A stretch of DNA of 64,000 nt, taken from Chitinophaga oryzae (lineage in GTDB: Bacteria; Bacteroidota; Bacteroidia; Chitinophagales; Chitinophagaceae). Each line of letters starts with the position of its first letter. Position 1 is the stretch's first letter. A program made the translations under genes and the position numbers. The stretch is taken from contig NZ_CP051204.2 of the NCBI RefSeq assembly GCF_012516375.2, positions 7,708,501 through 7,772,500 of the forward strand, given 5' to 3'. Below are positions 7,013-15,531 of this stretch, in pieces. The notes under the pieces were generated by a model. It was not told where the DNA came from. It ran no database searches and saw nothing but the letters and a program-made list of their open reading frames with translations.

Positions 7013-10000
7013 TTATGCGGCTGGCAAAACAAGGTCCTTTAGTTTTTTCAACTGTGTAAAATCGAACGAGCCAGGGGCAAACGGATTATAATCCAGCCGC
7101 AGTGTTTCCAGCTCCTGCAGCTGGTTTAAAGCCGCAGGCACCTCCGTAATACGGTTGCCTTTCAGCACTACGGTCACCAGGTTTTTCATCGCAGTAATGA
7201 AAGTCATGTCGGTAATCTCGCAAAACTCCAGGACCAACCCTGTCAACTCGCTGCATGCTGCAAGCCTTTCTGCATGTTTCAGTGGCACATATGCCATCCG
7301 GAATTTCTTAAGACGCACCTCTTTGCCGGTGAGATCAGGTACGGTCAGTCCGCCCTCACGCCTGCAGCCGACATGCAATTCCACCGGAAGCGTGAAGAGG
7401 GATGCCGGTATTTCATCGGTGGTAATGCGGACATACAATTCTTTCAGCGGGAGTTCTCTCAGGTAATCAACCAGACGTGGCAAGTCAGTTGTATCGCCAA
7501 GATCAAGATTCAACCAGCTAACATGCTGAAAATGTACCAGCACATCGGAGATATCGCTGGCTGGCATGTCTCTCAGTACCAGGCTTTCTCCCCTGTAGGA
7601 GCCACGATTTTGTTCCCTTTTCGCTATTTGAGCAGCCAACACAAAAGCGCATATATCTAATTCCGGATGCAGGTACAGCGGCCGGAAATTGTCTTCTGAC
7701 CGGTCTTTAAACCGGTCTTTCCAGTTTGTTTTAATATGATGCTGCAAAGCAGCCGACGCGTATTTCTTAAACAACGTCCTGGATTTTTTCCGGATGGCGG
7801 TGTCTTTGTGGAACAGGTGAATAGCCGCGAGATAACTCAGCAACACTTTGCCGGCGCCGCCACCTTCCATCATTTCCAGTATCAGTGCTATGTTATTGGT
7901 ATGCTGATCTGCCAGTAAGCGTGTAATCTGTTCCGTTAGCGCCTCATTCTCCTCTGTCATCAGGAAAGGGGTGTTATCTTTAATTTCCTGCGCCTTGAGA
8001 TGGTCTTCCAGAATGTATTGGCATTCCTGTTGAAAAAGCTGGCCAATCGCCTCTACCGGTATGTTCTGTCCGAGAAACAAATGGGTGGCCTCTTTCAGCT
8101 CTTTGGTCATGGTAGCGCCCCGGTGCTGCAACAGCTCCGCCAGCGATTTTTTACCGCTCAGTGTAGGCGTTCCCGCTACATATACTTTAGCACCGGTGAT
8201 ATTGCCGGCTGCATCGAATGGATACGGCAGCAGCGCGTGTAAAGCGTCGTACTGATGTGCCAGCAGGCCGAAGGCCACTTCGCGCCGGAGGCCATCAGGG
8301 ATATCCATAGTGGCCATCTGCGTAAAAGCAGCACGATAGGGCCTCAACGCTCCGCGGTCCTCCAGCACAATCTGTCCTCTTTTGGCGCGGCCAAGGGCCA
8401 GTGGTATCTCCGGTTTTTTCTCCTGCCACACCAGGCTGTAAAGCGCTTTGCTGCTGAAACGGATATTCAGGGTATCCAGATGGGACAGCTCCAGCAATGC
8501 TTCCGGCAACTGAAGGGAGTCTGCATAAAAGGTAGCCTCCTTTATTGCCGGCAACTCTTTCAGGTATTGAATGTACCAGTCAAATGACTGCTCTTTTGCG
8601 CTGCCGAAACGAACGGATTTCAGGCCGGGCATCCGTTTCAGCTGTGGTCTTACCGCAGCAGGATCTATCTCATTATAGCAATCAAAATCGAATACATCCA
8701 CACCGGGCAACTCAAAAAAGGCATCCGGAAGCACGGGAGTATCGTATGGCAGATGCAGCCAGCGAAGGCTGGGCGCGGGTATCAGCTGACGTATATCCTT
8801 GTCTGTTATAGCCGATACTGATAGTTCCTCCAGCCGGGAAAGCTGTGCCAGCCGTGCATAATCCATGCCATCCGCGTGCGCTGGCAATGTAAGTTTACGG
8901 AGATTCGGCAACCGGTATAACCCGTCCGGTAATGGAGGGAAGGTTTCACCCGACAGCGACAATTTCTCCAACGCTGTCAGGCCGGAAAGATCAGGCCAGC
9001 TGTCGAAAGTGCTATCGCGTATGTCCAGCGACTGTACCCAGGTCATTTGTGCCAGTGATGCCGGTAAAGTTTCGAGGCCATAAAGAGACAGGGAACGTAC
9101 ATGCTGTAGCGCCGTGATGCTGTCCGGCAGGGTCTTTTTGCCGTTCACTATATAGGGCAACAGGCTAGTGGTGCTGAAAGAAGTATGCGCAGGATTATCC
9201 TTTATCATATTGATAAAAAACGGCATCGGTAGCGGGCGGGAACTAATGATTTCCTGCAGCTGCTTTAACTGCAACAGTACTTCCGGTATCTCTTCAAAAT
9301 AGTTGTCGTACAGATCAATGGATTCCAGGCTTTCCAGCAGCGTAATGGATTCCGGCAGGGAGCGAAGCCCACATCCTTTTAACCGCAGGCGTTTCAGCTT
9401 TTTACAGTTCGCCAGTACCCGGAAGGCCTGGTCAAAGTCCAGGTCCTTATTCCCGTTGAGCGCCACCACTTCCAGTTCCTGCAGTTCGCCCATCTCCTCC
9501 GGCAGCCGGGTGAGCTTATTGTACTTCATATGCAGCTCTTTTAACTGCGACAGTTCTTTGATCGCCGGCGGCAACACAGCGATGCTGTTGGAAGAAAGAT
9601 CCAGTACCCGCAGGGAAGTGAAAGCGGCGATCTCCTTAGGCAGGGTTTTGATTTCATTAAACCGGAGGCTTAGCGCTTCCAGCTTCGGCAGCCCGGCAAT
9701 ATTTTTAGGAAAGGTGGTAAACCGGTTAGTCCGCAGGTTGAGGATACGCAGTTCTTTCAGCGACGGCAGACTGTCAGGCAGCGCCTTCAGCTGGTTGCCT
9801 GTTATTTCAAGGGCTTCCAGTCCCGTTAACAGACCAATGCTGTCCGGCAGTTCGCTCATTTTGGTTTTGGTCATACCGAGCCCTTTGAGCTGCGGCAACG
9901 CCGCCAGGGTGGAGATAGCGGCGGCATGGTCCAGCGCCTCGTTGTAGCCGAGGTCGAACTGTACATGCGGGATATGCGCCGCATCCTGGACGTCAGGCAG

Positions 10001-10120
10001 TTTTTTCAGGCGCTTGTTATGCAGGACGAAGCGCACTTTAGGATGCGGGCAGTTTTTGGCTTCTTTGATGTCATTGAGTACTACAATACCGGGTTCGGCG
10101 TACATGTGTCTGTGTTCCAT
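7013..10120 (-). CDS. Giant leucine-rich-repeat protein with embedded BRCT-like domain (copy 1)
   Basis: A 1035-residue protein without a signal peptide, so probably cytoplasmic. Residues about 60-290 hold regular bacterial LRRs (for example LRVLDLSSNSIAVLPPAIKEL). Degenerate LRRs continue to about 570. At about 641-715 there is a BRCT-like segment (KVYVAGTPTLSGKKSLAELL, RGATMTKELKEATHLFLG): a beta strand with VAGT, a helix, a GA turn and a TH-hydrophobic strand, as in BRCT domains of DNA ligases and PARPs. A helical block (about 720-840) and further LRRs (about 870-1035) follow. The upstream gene, 21 bases away, has the same architecture, so the pair arose by tandem duplication. Function unknown; a protein-interaction scaffold is my inference. 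Terminator at 6977-7011. Confidence 0.85.
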   Translation of the reverse strand: MEHRHMYAEPGIVVLNDIKEAKNCPHPKVRFVLHNKRLKKLPDVQDAAHIPHVQFDLGYNEALDHAAAISTLAALPQLKGLGMTKTKMSELPDSIGLLTGLEALEITGNQLKALPDSLPSLKELRILNLRTNRFTTFPKNIAGLPKLEALSLRFNEIKTLPKEIAAFTSLRVLDLSSNSIAVLPPAIKELSQLKELHMKYNKLTRLPEEMGELQELEVVALNGNKDLDFDQAFRVLANCKKLKRLRLKGCGLRSLPESITLLESLESIDLYDNYFEEIPEVLLQLKQLQEIISSRPLPMPFFINMIKDNPAHTSFSTTSLLPYIVNGKKTLPDSITALQHVRSLSLYGLETLPASLAQMTWVQSLDIRDSTFDSWPDLSGLTALEKLSLSGETFPPLPDGLYRLPNLRKLTLPAHADGMDYARLAQLSRLEELSVSAITDKDIRQLIPAPSLRWLHLPYDTPVLPDAFFELPGVDVFDFDCYNEIDPAAVRPQLKRMPGLKSVRFGSAKEQSFDWYIQYLKELPAIKEATFYADSLQLPEALLELSHLDTLNIRFSSKALYSLVWQEKKPEIPLALGRAKRGQIVLEDRGALRPYRAAFTQMATMDIPDGLRREVAFGLLAHQYDALHALLPYPFDAAGNITGAKVYVAGTPTLSGKKSLAELLQHRGATMTKELKEATHLFLGQNIPVEAIGQLFQQECQYILEDHLKAQEIKDNTPFLMTEENEALTEQITRLLADQHTNNIALILEMMEGGGAGKVLLSYLAAIHLFHKDTAIRKKSRTLFKKYASAALQHHIKTNWKDRFKDRSEDNFRPLYLHPELDICAFVLAAQIAKREQNRGSYRGESLVLRDMPASDISDVLVHFQHVSWLNLDLGDTTDLPRLVDYLRELPLKELYVRITTDEIPASLFTLPVELHVGCRREGGLTVPDLTGKEVRLKKFRMAYVPLKHAERLAACSELTGLVLEFCEITDMTFITAMKNLVTVVLKGNRITEVPAALNQLQELETLRLDYNPFAPGSFDFTQLKKLKDLVLPAA

Positions 10121-10141
10121 GGCGTTTTTCAGGTAAGGGAT

Positions 10142-13111
10142 TTAATATTTTTTGCTGTAGCGCATATTATTCAGGACATCCAGTAGTGGCAGCAGCAAGG
10201 CGTCCACATCTTTTTCGCTGATGTTGTTTCCCTCGATGGCAAGGGATGACAACCGGTCAAATGCGCGCATACCGGCAGGAAGGGCAGCAAGGTTGTTATT
10301 CGAAATATCCAGCAATTCCAGTTGGCACATGCCGGCGAGGAAATCTGCGTGCTGCAGACTACAATCCCTGAGGATACATGATGTCAGCTTGTCCCAGGCC
10401 GACACTCTTTCGGGATGCAGCAGTGGCGCTCCTTCCAGCGACAGCCGCGGGAAGGCTACCTGGTTTGGCCCCAGCGGTGGAATTGTAAACCCGGGACTTC
10501 CTTTCAGCCGCAGGGTAATATTCTGCAAAGCGGGCATCTGCCATACCTCCGAAGGCAGCGCGGTGATCGGCGCTTCAATGACCAGGTTCTGCAGCTGCAT
10601 CAGGGGCAGTTTTTCCAGCAGCTTTGTTATCGCCGCATTCCCGGGGCTTTCTATGGACAACATATTCACCGGCAGCATGTCCCGGATACTGTCTGTAACA
10701 GCGGTATCGGGGATATGTTTCAGCCAGAGGTTGGTCCTTCCGTCCACTCCCCTGGCCCGGAAACAGGCCAGCAGGAAAGCGAACATGTCCAGTTCCGGGT
10801 GCAGGTACAGGGCGGAGAACTCGTCTTCCCGCTTGTAACGGAAGGTATCACTCCAGGTAACGTCTATGTGATGTTGCAAAGCGGCGGAGGCGAATTTTCT
10901 CAACAGGCCCTTAGCTTCCGATGCAATGGTATCATTACGGTGAAAAAGGTGTAATGCCGCCAGGTAACTGATCAGTACCCGGTTAGCGCCGCCGCCGCTG
11001 ATGACCTGTAACGCCAGCGGCAGTTTACCATCTGTTTTCAGCAGCCGTGTCACCTGGCTGACGAGCTCCTGCCCTCCTTCTTCCATCAGGAAAGGCGCTT
11101 CCTCTTTCCACGTTTGTGCTTTCAGGTGATCTTCCAGCACTAGTTGAACAGGGTGTCCGGACAGCTGTACCACAGCGGTGGCACTGATGTGCTGCCCTAC
11201 AAAGACATGGGTGGCAGCGGCTATTTCGCCCACTATCGCGGCGCCACGCTGCTGTAAAACCGCTTTCAGCGCTTTTCGGGTACAAAGGGTTGGTTCCCCG
11301 GCGATGTACACCTGCGCTCCCGGCAGTTGTCCTTCCGGCGTAAAAGGCCAGGGCACCCGTTGTTTCAGCTCGTCATACCGACGGGCCAGCAGGCAGAAAG
11401 CCAGTTCCCGTGTTGCCATTCCCGTTATCTGCCGGTTCTGCAGCACTTCGAAAGCGTGCCGATAGGCTTTCATGGATGGTTTATTTTCCAGCACCAGCTG
11501 CCCCGGGCGGGTGTTTGCCACCGCAGGCGGCAGATGGGGTATACCCCAATAGTGTTCATTCCAAAACAGGCGAATATGTTCCAGATGCGGCAGGCCGGCC
11601 AGTGATGCGGGCACTGTTTGTTCATCGGGATAGAGGGTGACTTCCTTCAGCCGGGGCAGCTGCTGCAGCCAGCGGATACAGTCCGCTGCCGGCAATGGCC
11701 GCACTTTATTAAAAATGAGCGTATGCAGGTTGGGCAGGCGATGTAACATGGACAAGGCATGATGGACATCGATGGCTTCATACTGGTTGAGATCAAACAC
11801 CTGTACGCAAGGAAGATCATAATAAGCGTCCGGCAGCTGAGCTGCGGTGATGACCACATCGATGGACCGTCCGTGTACAGGCTGCAGAAAATGTTGCAGG
11901 TCCGTGTCGGTGACATCATCCGTCGTAATTTTTTCCAGGGCCGGCAGGCGGGCGATGCGGGCATAATCCGGGCGCACGGTACAACGTTCTATCGTCAGCG
12001 TTTTAAGGGCTGGCAGCTGGTAAATAAATTCCGGGAAGGCGGCAAAGCGCGTACCGGATACCAGGACATGCGCTATGGCCTGTAATCCGGAGAGGTCGGG
12101 CAGTGCCGCATATTCACCGTTGATAAAAGACAGCGAAGTCAGTTGCGCGAGCTTGTTCACCGTCGCGGGTATACGTTGCAGGTCGGTGAATGTGATGCTG
12201 TCCAGGTACTGAAGTTCTCCTGTATTAGCCGGCAAGGTACGGACACCGTCTTCTTCGTAAGGTAGTATTTTAAAGAGCTGGAGCGATGAGATATCGGGCC
12301 GGTCTTTTATCATGTTGAAATAGAAGGGTGCCGGCAGTGGCCAGTCGCACTCAATGGAGGTGAGACGGGGCATATGGGGGATAGACCGGAGCATATTTTT
12401 TCTCAGGTCCAGGGCGGTGATTTGCTGTAGGGCGGTGAGGCCGTCCGGCGAAACGGAAACGTCGCAGTTTTGCATCGACAAGCGTCTCAACGCGCCACAG
12501 CCGGCCAGCAGGCGGCAGGCGTCCGTTATTTTCAGAAAGCCGTTGTTGTCGAGTACCAGTATTTCCAGTTGAGAAAGGCGGGTGACGGATGCCGGCAGCC
12601 GGGTGAACTGCCCTCCGTCGAGATACAGTTTCTTCAGCGCCGGGAACATCGACAGGTCGCTGTCCGCCAGCGCTGCCAGTGTATTTCCGCCAAGATGCAA
12701 CTCTTCCAGTAACGGCAATGGCTGTGGTAAATGTGGCAGACCGGACAACTTGTTATTATTCAGTTTTAAAACCTTCAGCTGCTGTAGACCGGCGATAAAC
12801 GACGGTAGCGTCTTCAGTTTATTATGGGAAAGATCGAGGCATTGCAGGCCGGACAACCGGATGATGCCGGCGGGCAGTTCTTCCATGCCGGTGAATGCCA
12901 TGCTCAGGGCCTGCATATGGGGCACAGCCGCCAACTGGTTGATGACGGTGTCATGTTGCAGTTCCCGGTTGCCGCTTAGGTCAACATGCACATAAGGCAG
13001 TTTCGCGGCGGCTTCATAGCCGCGGGGCAGGGTACTCAGTCTTTTCCGTTGCAGGTCCACGTATCCTGTTGCCTGCGCGTTTTTCATGACATGGGTCTCA
13101 AAGTAATCCAT
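10142..13111 (-). CDS. Giant leucine-rich-repeat protein with embedded BRCT-like domain (copy 2)
   Basis: A 989-residue paralogue of the downstream gene with the same order of parts. N-terminal LRRs cover about 35-260 (LQCLDLSHNKLKTLPSFIAG). Degenerate LRRs run to about 530. A BRCT-like segment lies at about 598-672 (AQVYIAGEPTLCTRKALKAV, GAAIVGEIAAATHVFVGQH). A helical block with ALQHHIDVTWSDTFRYKRED follows, then C-terminal LRRs (LELLDISNNNLAALPAGM). The helical block and the segment LYLHPELDMFAFLLA are nearly shared with copy 1, while the LRRs have diverged. The start could be the Met at 13111 or Met9 at 13087. Only 21 bases separate the two genes, which implies one transcript. No enzymatic motif is visible. 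Confidence 0.85.
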   Translation of the reverse strand: MDYFETHVMKNAQATGYVDLQRKRLSTLPRGYEAAAKLPYVHVDLSGNRELQHDTVINQLAAVPHMQALSMAFTGMEELPAGIIRLSGLQCLDLSHNKLKTLPSFIAGLQQLKVLKLNNNKLSGLPHLPQPLPLLEELHLGGNTLAALADSDLSMFPALKKLYLDGGQFTRLPASVTRLSQLEILVLDNNGFLKITDACRLLAGCGALRRLSMQNCDVSVSPDGLTALQQITALDLRKNMLRSIPHMPRLTSIECDWPLPAPFYFNMIKDRPDISSLQLFKILPYEEDGVRTLPANTGELQYLDSITFTDLQRIPATVNKLAQLTSLSFINGEYAALPDLSGLQAIAHVLVSGTRFAAFPEFIYQLPALKTLTIERCTVRPDYARIARLPALEKITTDDVTDTDLQHFLQPVHGRSIDVVITAAQLPDAYYDLPCVQVFDLNQYEAIDVHHALSMLHRLPNLHTLIFNKVRPLPAADCIRWLQQLPRLKEVTLYPDEQTVPASLAGLPHLEHIRLFWNEHYWGIPHLPPAVANTRPGQLVLENKPSMKAYRHAFEVLQNRQITGMATRELAFCLLARRYDELKQRVPWPFTPEGQLPGAQVYIAGEPTLCTRKALKAVLQQRGAAIVGEIAAATHVFVGQHISATAVVQLSGHPVQLVLEDHLKAQTWKEEAPFLMEEGGQELVSQVTRLLKTDGKLPLALQVISGGGANRVLISYLAALHLFHRNDTIASEAKGLLRKFASAALQHHIDVTWSDTFRYKREDEFSALYLHPELDMFAFLLACFRARGVDGRTNLWLKHIPDTAVTDSIRDMLPVNMLSIESPGNAAITKLLEKLPLMQLQNLVIEAPITALPSEVWQMPALQNITLRLKGSPGFTIPPLGPNQVAFPRLSLEGAPLLHPERVSAWDKLTSCILRDCSLQHADFLAGMCQLELLDISNNNLAALPAGMRAFDRLSSLAIEGNNISEKDVDALLLPLLDVLNNMRYSKKY

Positions 13112-13221
13112 AGGCGTGCGGGTTATCGCGCTATAAAGAAAGAAAACTTTCCCCTGTCCTCAAAAAGAAATGCTCCCGCCGGCGCTCTTCTCCTGTGAGC
13201 AAAAATCCGTATACTTATACC

Positions 13222-13845
13222 ATGGAAATAAAACGGGCCCGCATATATCCTGCTATCCTTTCTCTTCTGGGATGGTTTGCGCTGATAGCGCAGTATTACC
13301 TGATGATCGTGAGCGGGAAATTGCCGCCCGGGGAGCTGACGATACGGTTCTTCAGTTATTTCACTATTCTGACCAATCTGCTGGTAGCCGTAACTAATAC
13401 AGTATTGTGGCTGTATCCTGCGTCCCGCTTCTTTTCGCGGGCAGGTACACAAACGGCGCTGACGGTGTATATTCTGATTGTGGGGATCATCTATAATGCG
13501 GTGTTACGGTGGTTGTGGCAACCGCAGGGGTTGCAACAGGCGGTGGATGAACTGTTGCACAGTGTGATCCCGGTGATGTGGTTGCTGTACTGGATGTTAT
13601 TTACCGCCAGGCGGCGGCTGGAGTGGAAACAGTGCTGGCCGTGGCTGGCGTATCCGTTGGTTTATTTTGTGTATACCCTTGCCAGAGGCGCTGCTACCGG
13701 CTTTTATCCCTACCCGTTCATTGAGGTGAACCGGATAGGGATAACGCAGGCGCTGATCAATGCCGTGGGTATTGCCGGCATCTTTCTTTTACTGTCGCTG
13801 CTGTTCATCGGTATCAGCAGGTATCTTACTTCAGATCGAAGGTAA
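13222..13845 (+). CDS. Pr6Pr-type integral membrane protein
   Basis: A 207-residue protein with about six hydrophobic helices, beginning AILSLLGWFALIAQYYLMIV and including FFSYFTILTNLLVAVTNTVL and a GIIYNAVLRWLW segment. Length, the FSYFT(I/L)LTN motif and the conserved HSVIPVMWLLYW stretch match the bacterial Pr6Pr family (FAR-17a/AIG1-like) of unknown function. The frame opens at a GTG at 13195. The ATG at 13222 fits better because it puts the first membrane helix right at the N-terminus. Its last 20 bases overlap the end of the convergent nuclease/phosphatase gene (13826-14848). Confidence 0.85.
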   Translation: MEIKRARIYPAILSLLGWFALIAQYYLMIVSGKLPPGELTIRFFSYFTILTNLLVAVTNTVLWLYPASRFFSRAGTQTALTVYILIVGIIYNAVLRWLWQPQGLQQAVDELLHSVIPVMWLLYWMLFTARRRLEWKQCWPWLAYPLVYFVYTLARGAATGFYPYPFIEVNRIGITQALINAVGIAGIFLLLSLLFIGISRYLTSDRR

Positions 13846-14848
13846 CCAGCAGGGCTTTATGGTCGGTGGGCCATACGCCTTTGGGGGCCATAAACTTGTC
13901 TTTCGTGTGCTCATCGCGGATAGCGCCGTATACCACGGAAGCACGGGGTCCTACAATAGTGGCGCCTTTCAGGCGCAATCTTTTATCCGGACGGAAGAAA
14001 ACAAAATCGATACGGTCCCTGTCGTCCGCATCGGGCGACCATGCCAGCTTACTAACGGGAACGGCCGTATTGCCTGCCGGGAAGGTAAAGCCGGGATGAG
14101 TGACCGGGTTGGGGTATAACCGGCGGTAGGCGTCCGTAAAGCCTTCTTTCTCCAATGCCATGGTCACGTTCCAGGAGACGATGGCGCCGTGGTGATCAAA
14201 CAGGTCTTTGGTGGCTGCGGTCCAGTCCCGGTGGGAAGGTTCGTTAAAATCGCCGCCCAGTATTACGATGCTGCCTTTGGCCGTTTCGCGGCGGGCGTCA
14301 GCCATAAACAGTGCTATTTCCTCATCCCGTTGGGAAGCGCGGTTATCTGCCAGTATACTGTCTGCATTGGTGACCGGCGCCGGCAGTTTCTTCCAGCTGC
14401 TGCTATGATACCCGCGGGGCAGGTAGTTGGCGGCATGCAGATAGTCCAGGTGTGCCGTGTAAACGGCCACGTTAGTGCCATCCACGCGTACAACGGCTTT
14501 ATAAACGGAGCCGTGATCATCTTTTTCCGGGCTGATAGTTTCAAATTGTGTTATCGGGTAGGCTGAAAGGATGCCCGAGTCGTAGCTGTATTCGCTATAG
14601 AAGGTGCGGCCTCTTTTGGCCAGCGCTTCCCGGATGCGGTCGCAGAAGCGGGTCTGTTTATAGTTGCGGACTTCGCTGAAAGTGATGATATCTGCGCCCG
14701 TGTGGATGATTTCGTCGGCGATAGCCTCAAATCCGCCCGGTACGACGGTACCTTCCTGCCAGATGTTGAACTGCAATACTTTTAGCGTGGTGGCCGCCTG
14801 TCCCTGCAAGCATAGCAGGAGCAGCAATGGTAAGGTCCATTTTATCAT
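13826..14848 (-). CDS. Secreted endonuclease/exonuclease/phosphatase-family protein
   Basis: A 340-residue secreted member of the EEP superfamily, which includes sphingomyelinases, DNase I-like nucleases and inositol phosphatases. The ATG at 14848 starts a signal peptide (MIKWTLPLLLLLCLQGQA). Motifs in order are LKVLQFNIWQEG, a catalytic glutamate in ITFSEVRNYK, TAHLDY, GGDFNEPSHRDW, DRIDFVFF and the terminal PTDHKALLVTF histidine, so the active site looks complete. The substrate (nucleic acid, sphingolipid or phosphodiester) cannot be told from sequence. One of the CCTATAGG palindromes lies 56 bases upstream of the start, so the neighbouring XRE regulator might also control it. The 3' end overlaps the Pr6Pr gene by 20 bases. 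Confidence 0.92.
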   Translation of the reverse strand: MIKWTLPLLLLLCLQGQAATTLKVLQFNIWQEGTVVPGGFEAIADEIIHTGADIITFSEVRNYKQTRFCDRIREALAKRGRTFYSEYSYDSGILSAYPITQFETISPEKDDHGSVYKAVVRVDGTNVAVYTAHLDYLHAANYLPRGYHSSSWKKLPAPVTNADSILADNRASQRDEEIALFMADARRETAKGSIVILGGDFNEPSHRDWTAATKDLFDHHGAIVSWNVTMALEKEGFTDAYRRLYPNPVTHPGFTFPAGNTAVPVSKLAWSPDADDRDRIDFVFFRPDKRLRLKGATIVGPRASVVYGAIRDEHTKDKFMAPKGVWPTDHKALLVTFDLK

Positions 14849-14903
14849 ATGTTCACTGTTTGGGATAAAAATAGTGTTTTGAGAGAAAAAAAATAAAAAA
14901 GAC

Positions 14904-14921
14904 ACTTACCTATAGGCAAGT
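14904..14921. promoter_or_regulatory. CCTATAGG palindrome, site 3 (between XRE gene and EEP gene)
   Basis: ACTTACCTATAGGCAAGT is an 18-base palindrome with one mismatched pair; one further C/G pair extends it to 20 bases. It has the same core as the two sites at 15188-15205 and 15235-15252. It lies downstream of the XRE stop and upstream of the EEP gene start. Confidence 0.75.
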
Positions 14922-14949
14922 GATTGTTTTTTTCCTACCTTAGTATGGA

Positions 14950-15186
14950 TTATTTGTCCGGCAACGGTTTTTTAGGCAGGAAATCCTGTGGGCTGCATTC
15001 CAGGATGCCGGCCAGTTGATTGAGGTGTTTGATATTATAATGAGAAGGATATTGAGCGCTTTCTACTTTTCCGATGAACCCTACAGACATTCCCAGTAAA
15101 TGCGCGAGATCTGCTTGAGATAAGTTCATCTCAAGTCTTCTCTCTTTGACTTTCTGAATAACATATAAATCAACTTTGCTCTTCAT
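14950..15186 (-). CDS. XRE-family helix-turn-helix regulator, probably autoregulated
   Basis: A 78-residue single-domain Cro/C1-type DNA-binding protein. The HTH is clear: RRLEMNLSQADLAHLLGMSV, then GFIGKVESAQYPSHYNIKHLNQLAGILECSPQDFL. I chose the ATG at 15186. The frame also reaches a GTG at 15192, but that codon lies inside a CCTATAGG palindrome. One copy of this palindrome abuts the start codon, a second lies about 50 bases further upstream and a third about 30 bases past the stop codon. This arrangement strongly suggests that the protein binds these sites and represses itself and the divergent gene at 15269. No toxin-like or phage gene accompanies it. Confidence 0.9.
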   Translation of the reverse strand: MKSKVDLYVIQKVKERRLEMNLSQADLAHLLGMSVGFIGKVESAQYPSHYNIKHLNQLAGILECSPQDFLPKKPLPDK

Positions 15187-15187
15187 A

Positions 15188-15205
15188 ATCACCTATAGGA
15201 AAGCA
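15188..15205. promoter_or_regulatory. CCTATAGG palindrome, site 1 (at XRE start codon)
   Basis: AATCACCTATAGGAAAGC lies immediately upstream of the XRE ATG (15186), where binding would cover its ribosome-binding region. It is in the same orientation as site 2, 47 bases away. Confidence 0.75.
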
Positions 15206-15234
15206 TGAAGGTCGGAAAGCTTTGAGCAACAAAC

Positions 15235-15252
15235 AATCACCTATAGGTAAGT
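15235..15252. promoter_or_regulatory. CCTATAGG palindrome, site 2 (promoter of the gene at 15269)
   Basis: AATCACCTATAGGTAAGT ends 16 bases before the ATG at 15269. A TTTG at 15221-15224 with a 19-base spacer puts a weak -7-like TAGGTAAG inside this site, so a bound repressor would block that promoter. The promoter match is only partial; the repeated palindrome is solid. Confidence 0.75.
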
Positions 15253-15268
15253 ATTTAAATTTTCCATT

Positions 15269-15511
15269 ATGAAAAAACATGATCTCATTTTCTGGCAAAA
15301 AGGATTCAGAGGTATCGCCCATGGCGGGTTTCAGATATCGCCGGAATATCTTACCCAATTTATTGGCCGCTGCCACGCAGCGGGCATCCCTGTAGTAGGC
15401 ATCCGGTCGAAGACAGGGAGCGCCCTGCTGGAATGTATATTACAGGAGAATGAAGCCTACCGGGCGTGTTTTGGCGATCATAAGGATGAATCGTGGTATC
15501 TGTTGTCGTAG
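15269..15511 (+). CDS. Small protein of unknown function, divergent from XRE regulator
   Basis: An 80-residue protein that I cannot assign to a family. It begins MKKHDLIFWQKGFRGIAHGG and has no signal peptide or membrane helix. It contains a likely helix (SPEYLTQFIGRCHAAGIPVV) and a short conserved-looking strand (VVGIRSKTGSALLE), and ends near KDESWYLLS. The XRE gene is transcribed divergently, and a CCTATAGG palindrome sits in this gene's promoter region, so it is probably a target of that regulator. The DUF4262 gene starts 21 bases after its stop, which suggests a two-gene transcript. Confidence 0.65.
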   Translation: MKKHDLIFWQKGFRGIAHGGFQISPEYLTQFIGRCHAAGIPVVGIRSKTGSALLECILQENEAYRACFGDHKDESWYLLS

Positions 15512-15531
15512 GATATCAATATATTTACTCT

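Noticed and set aside
14950..15511. Toxin-antitoxin pair made of the XRE gene and the gene at 15269
   Set aside because: The genes are divergent rather than in one operon, and the 80-residue product shows no toxin-family features.
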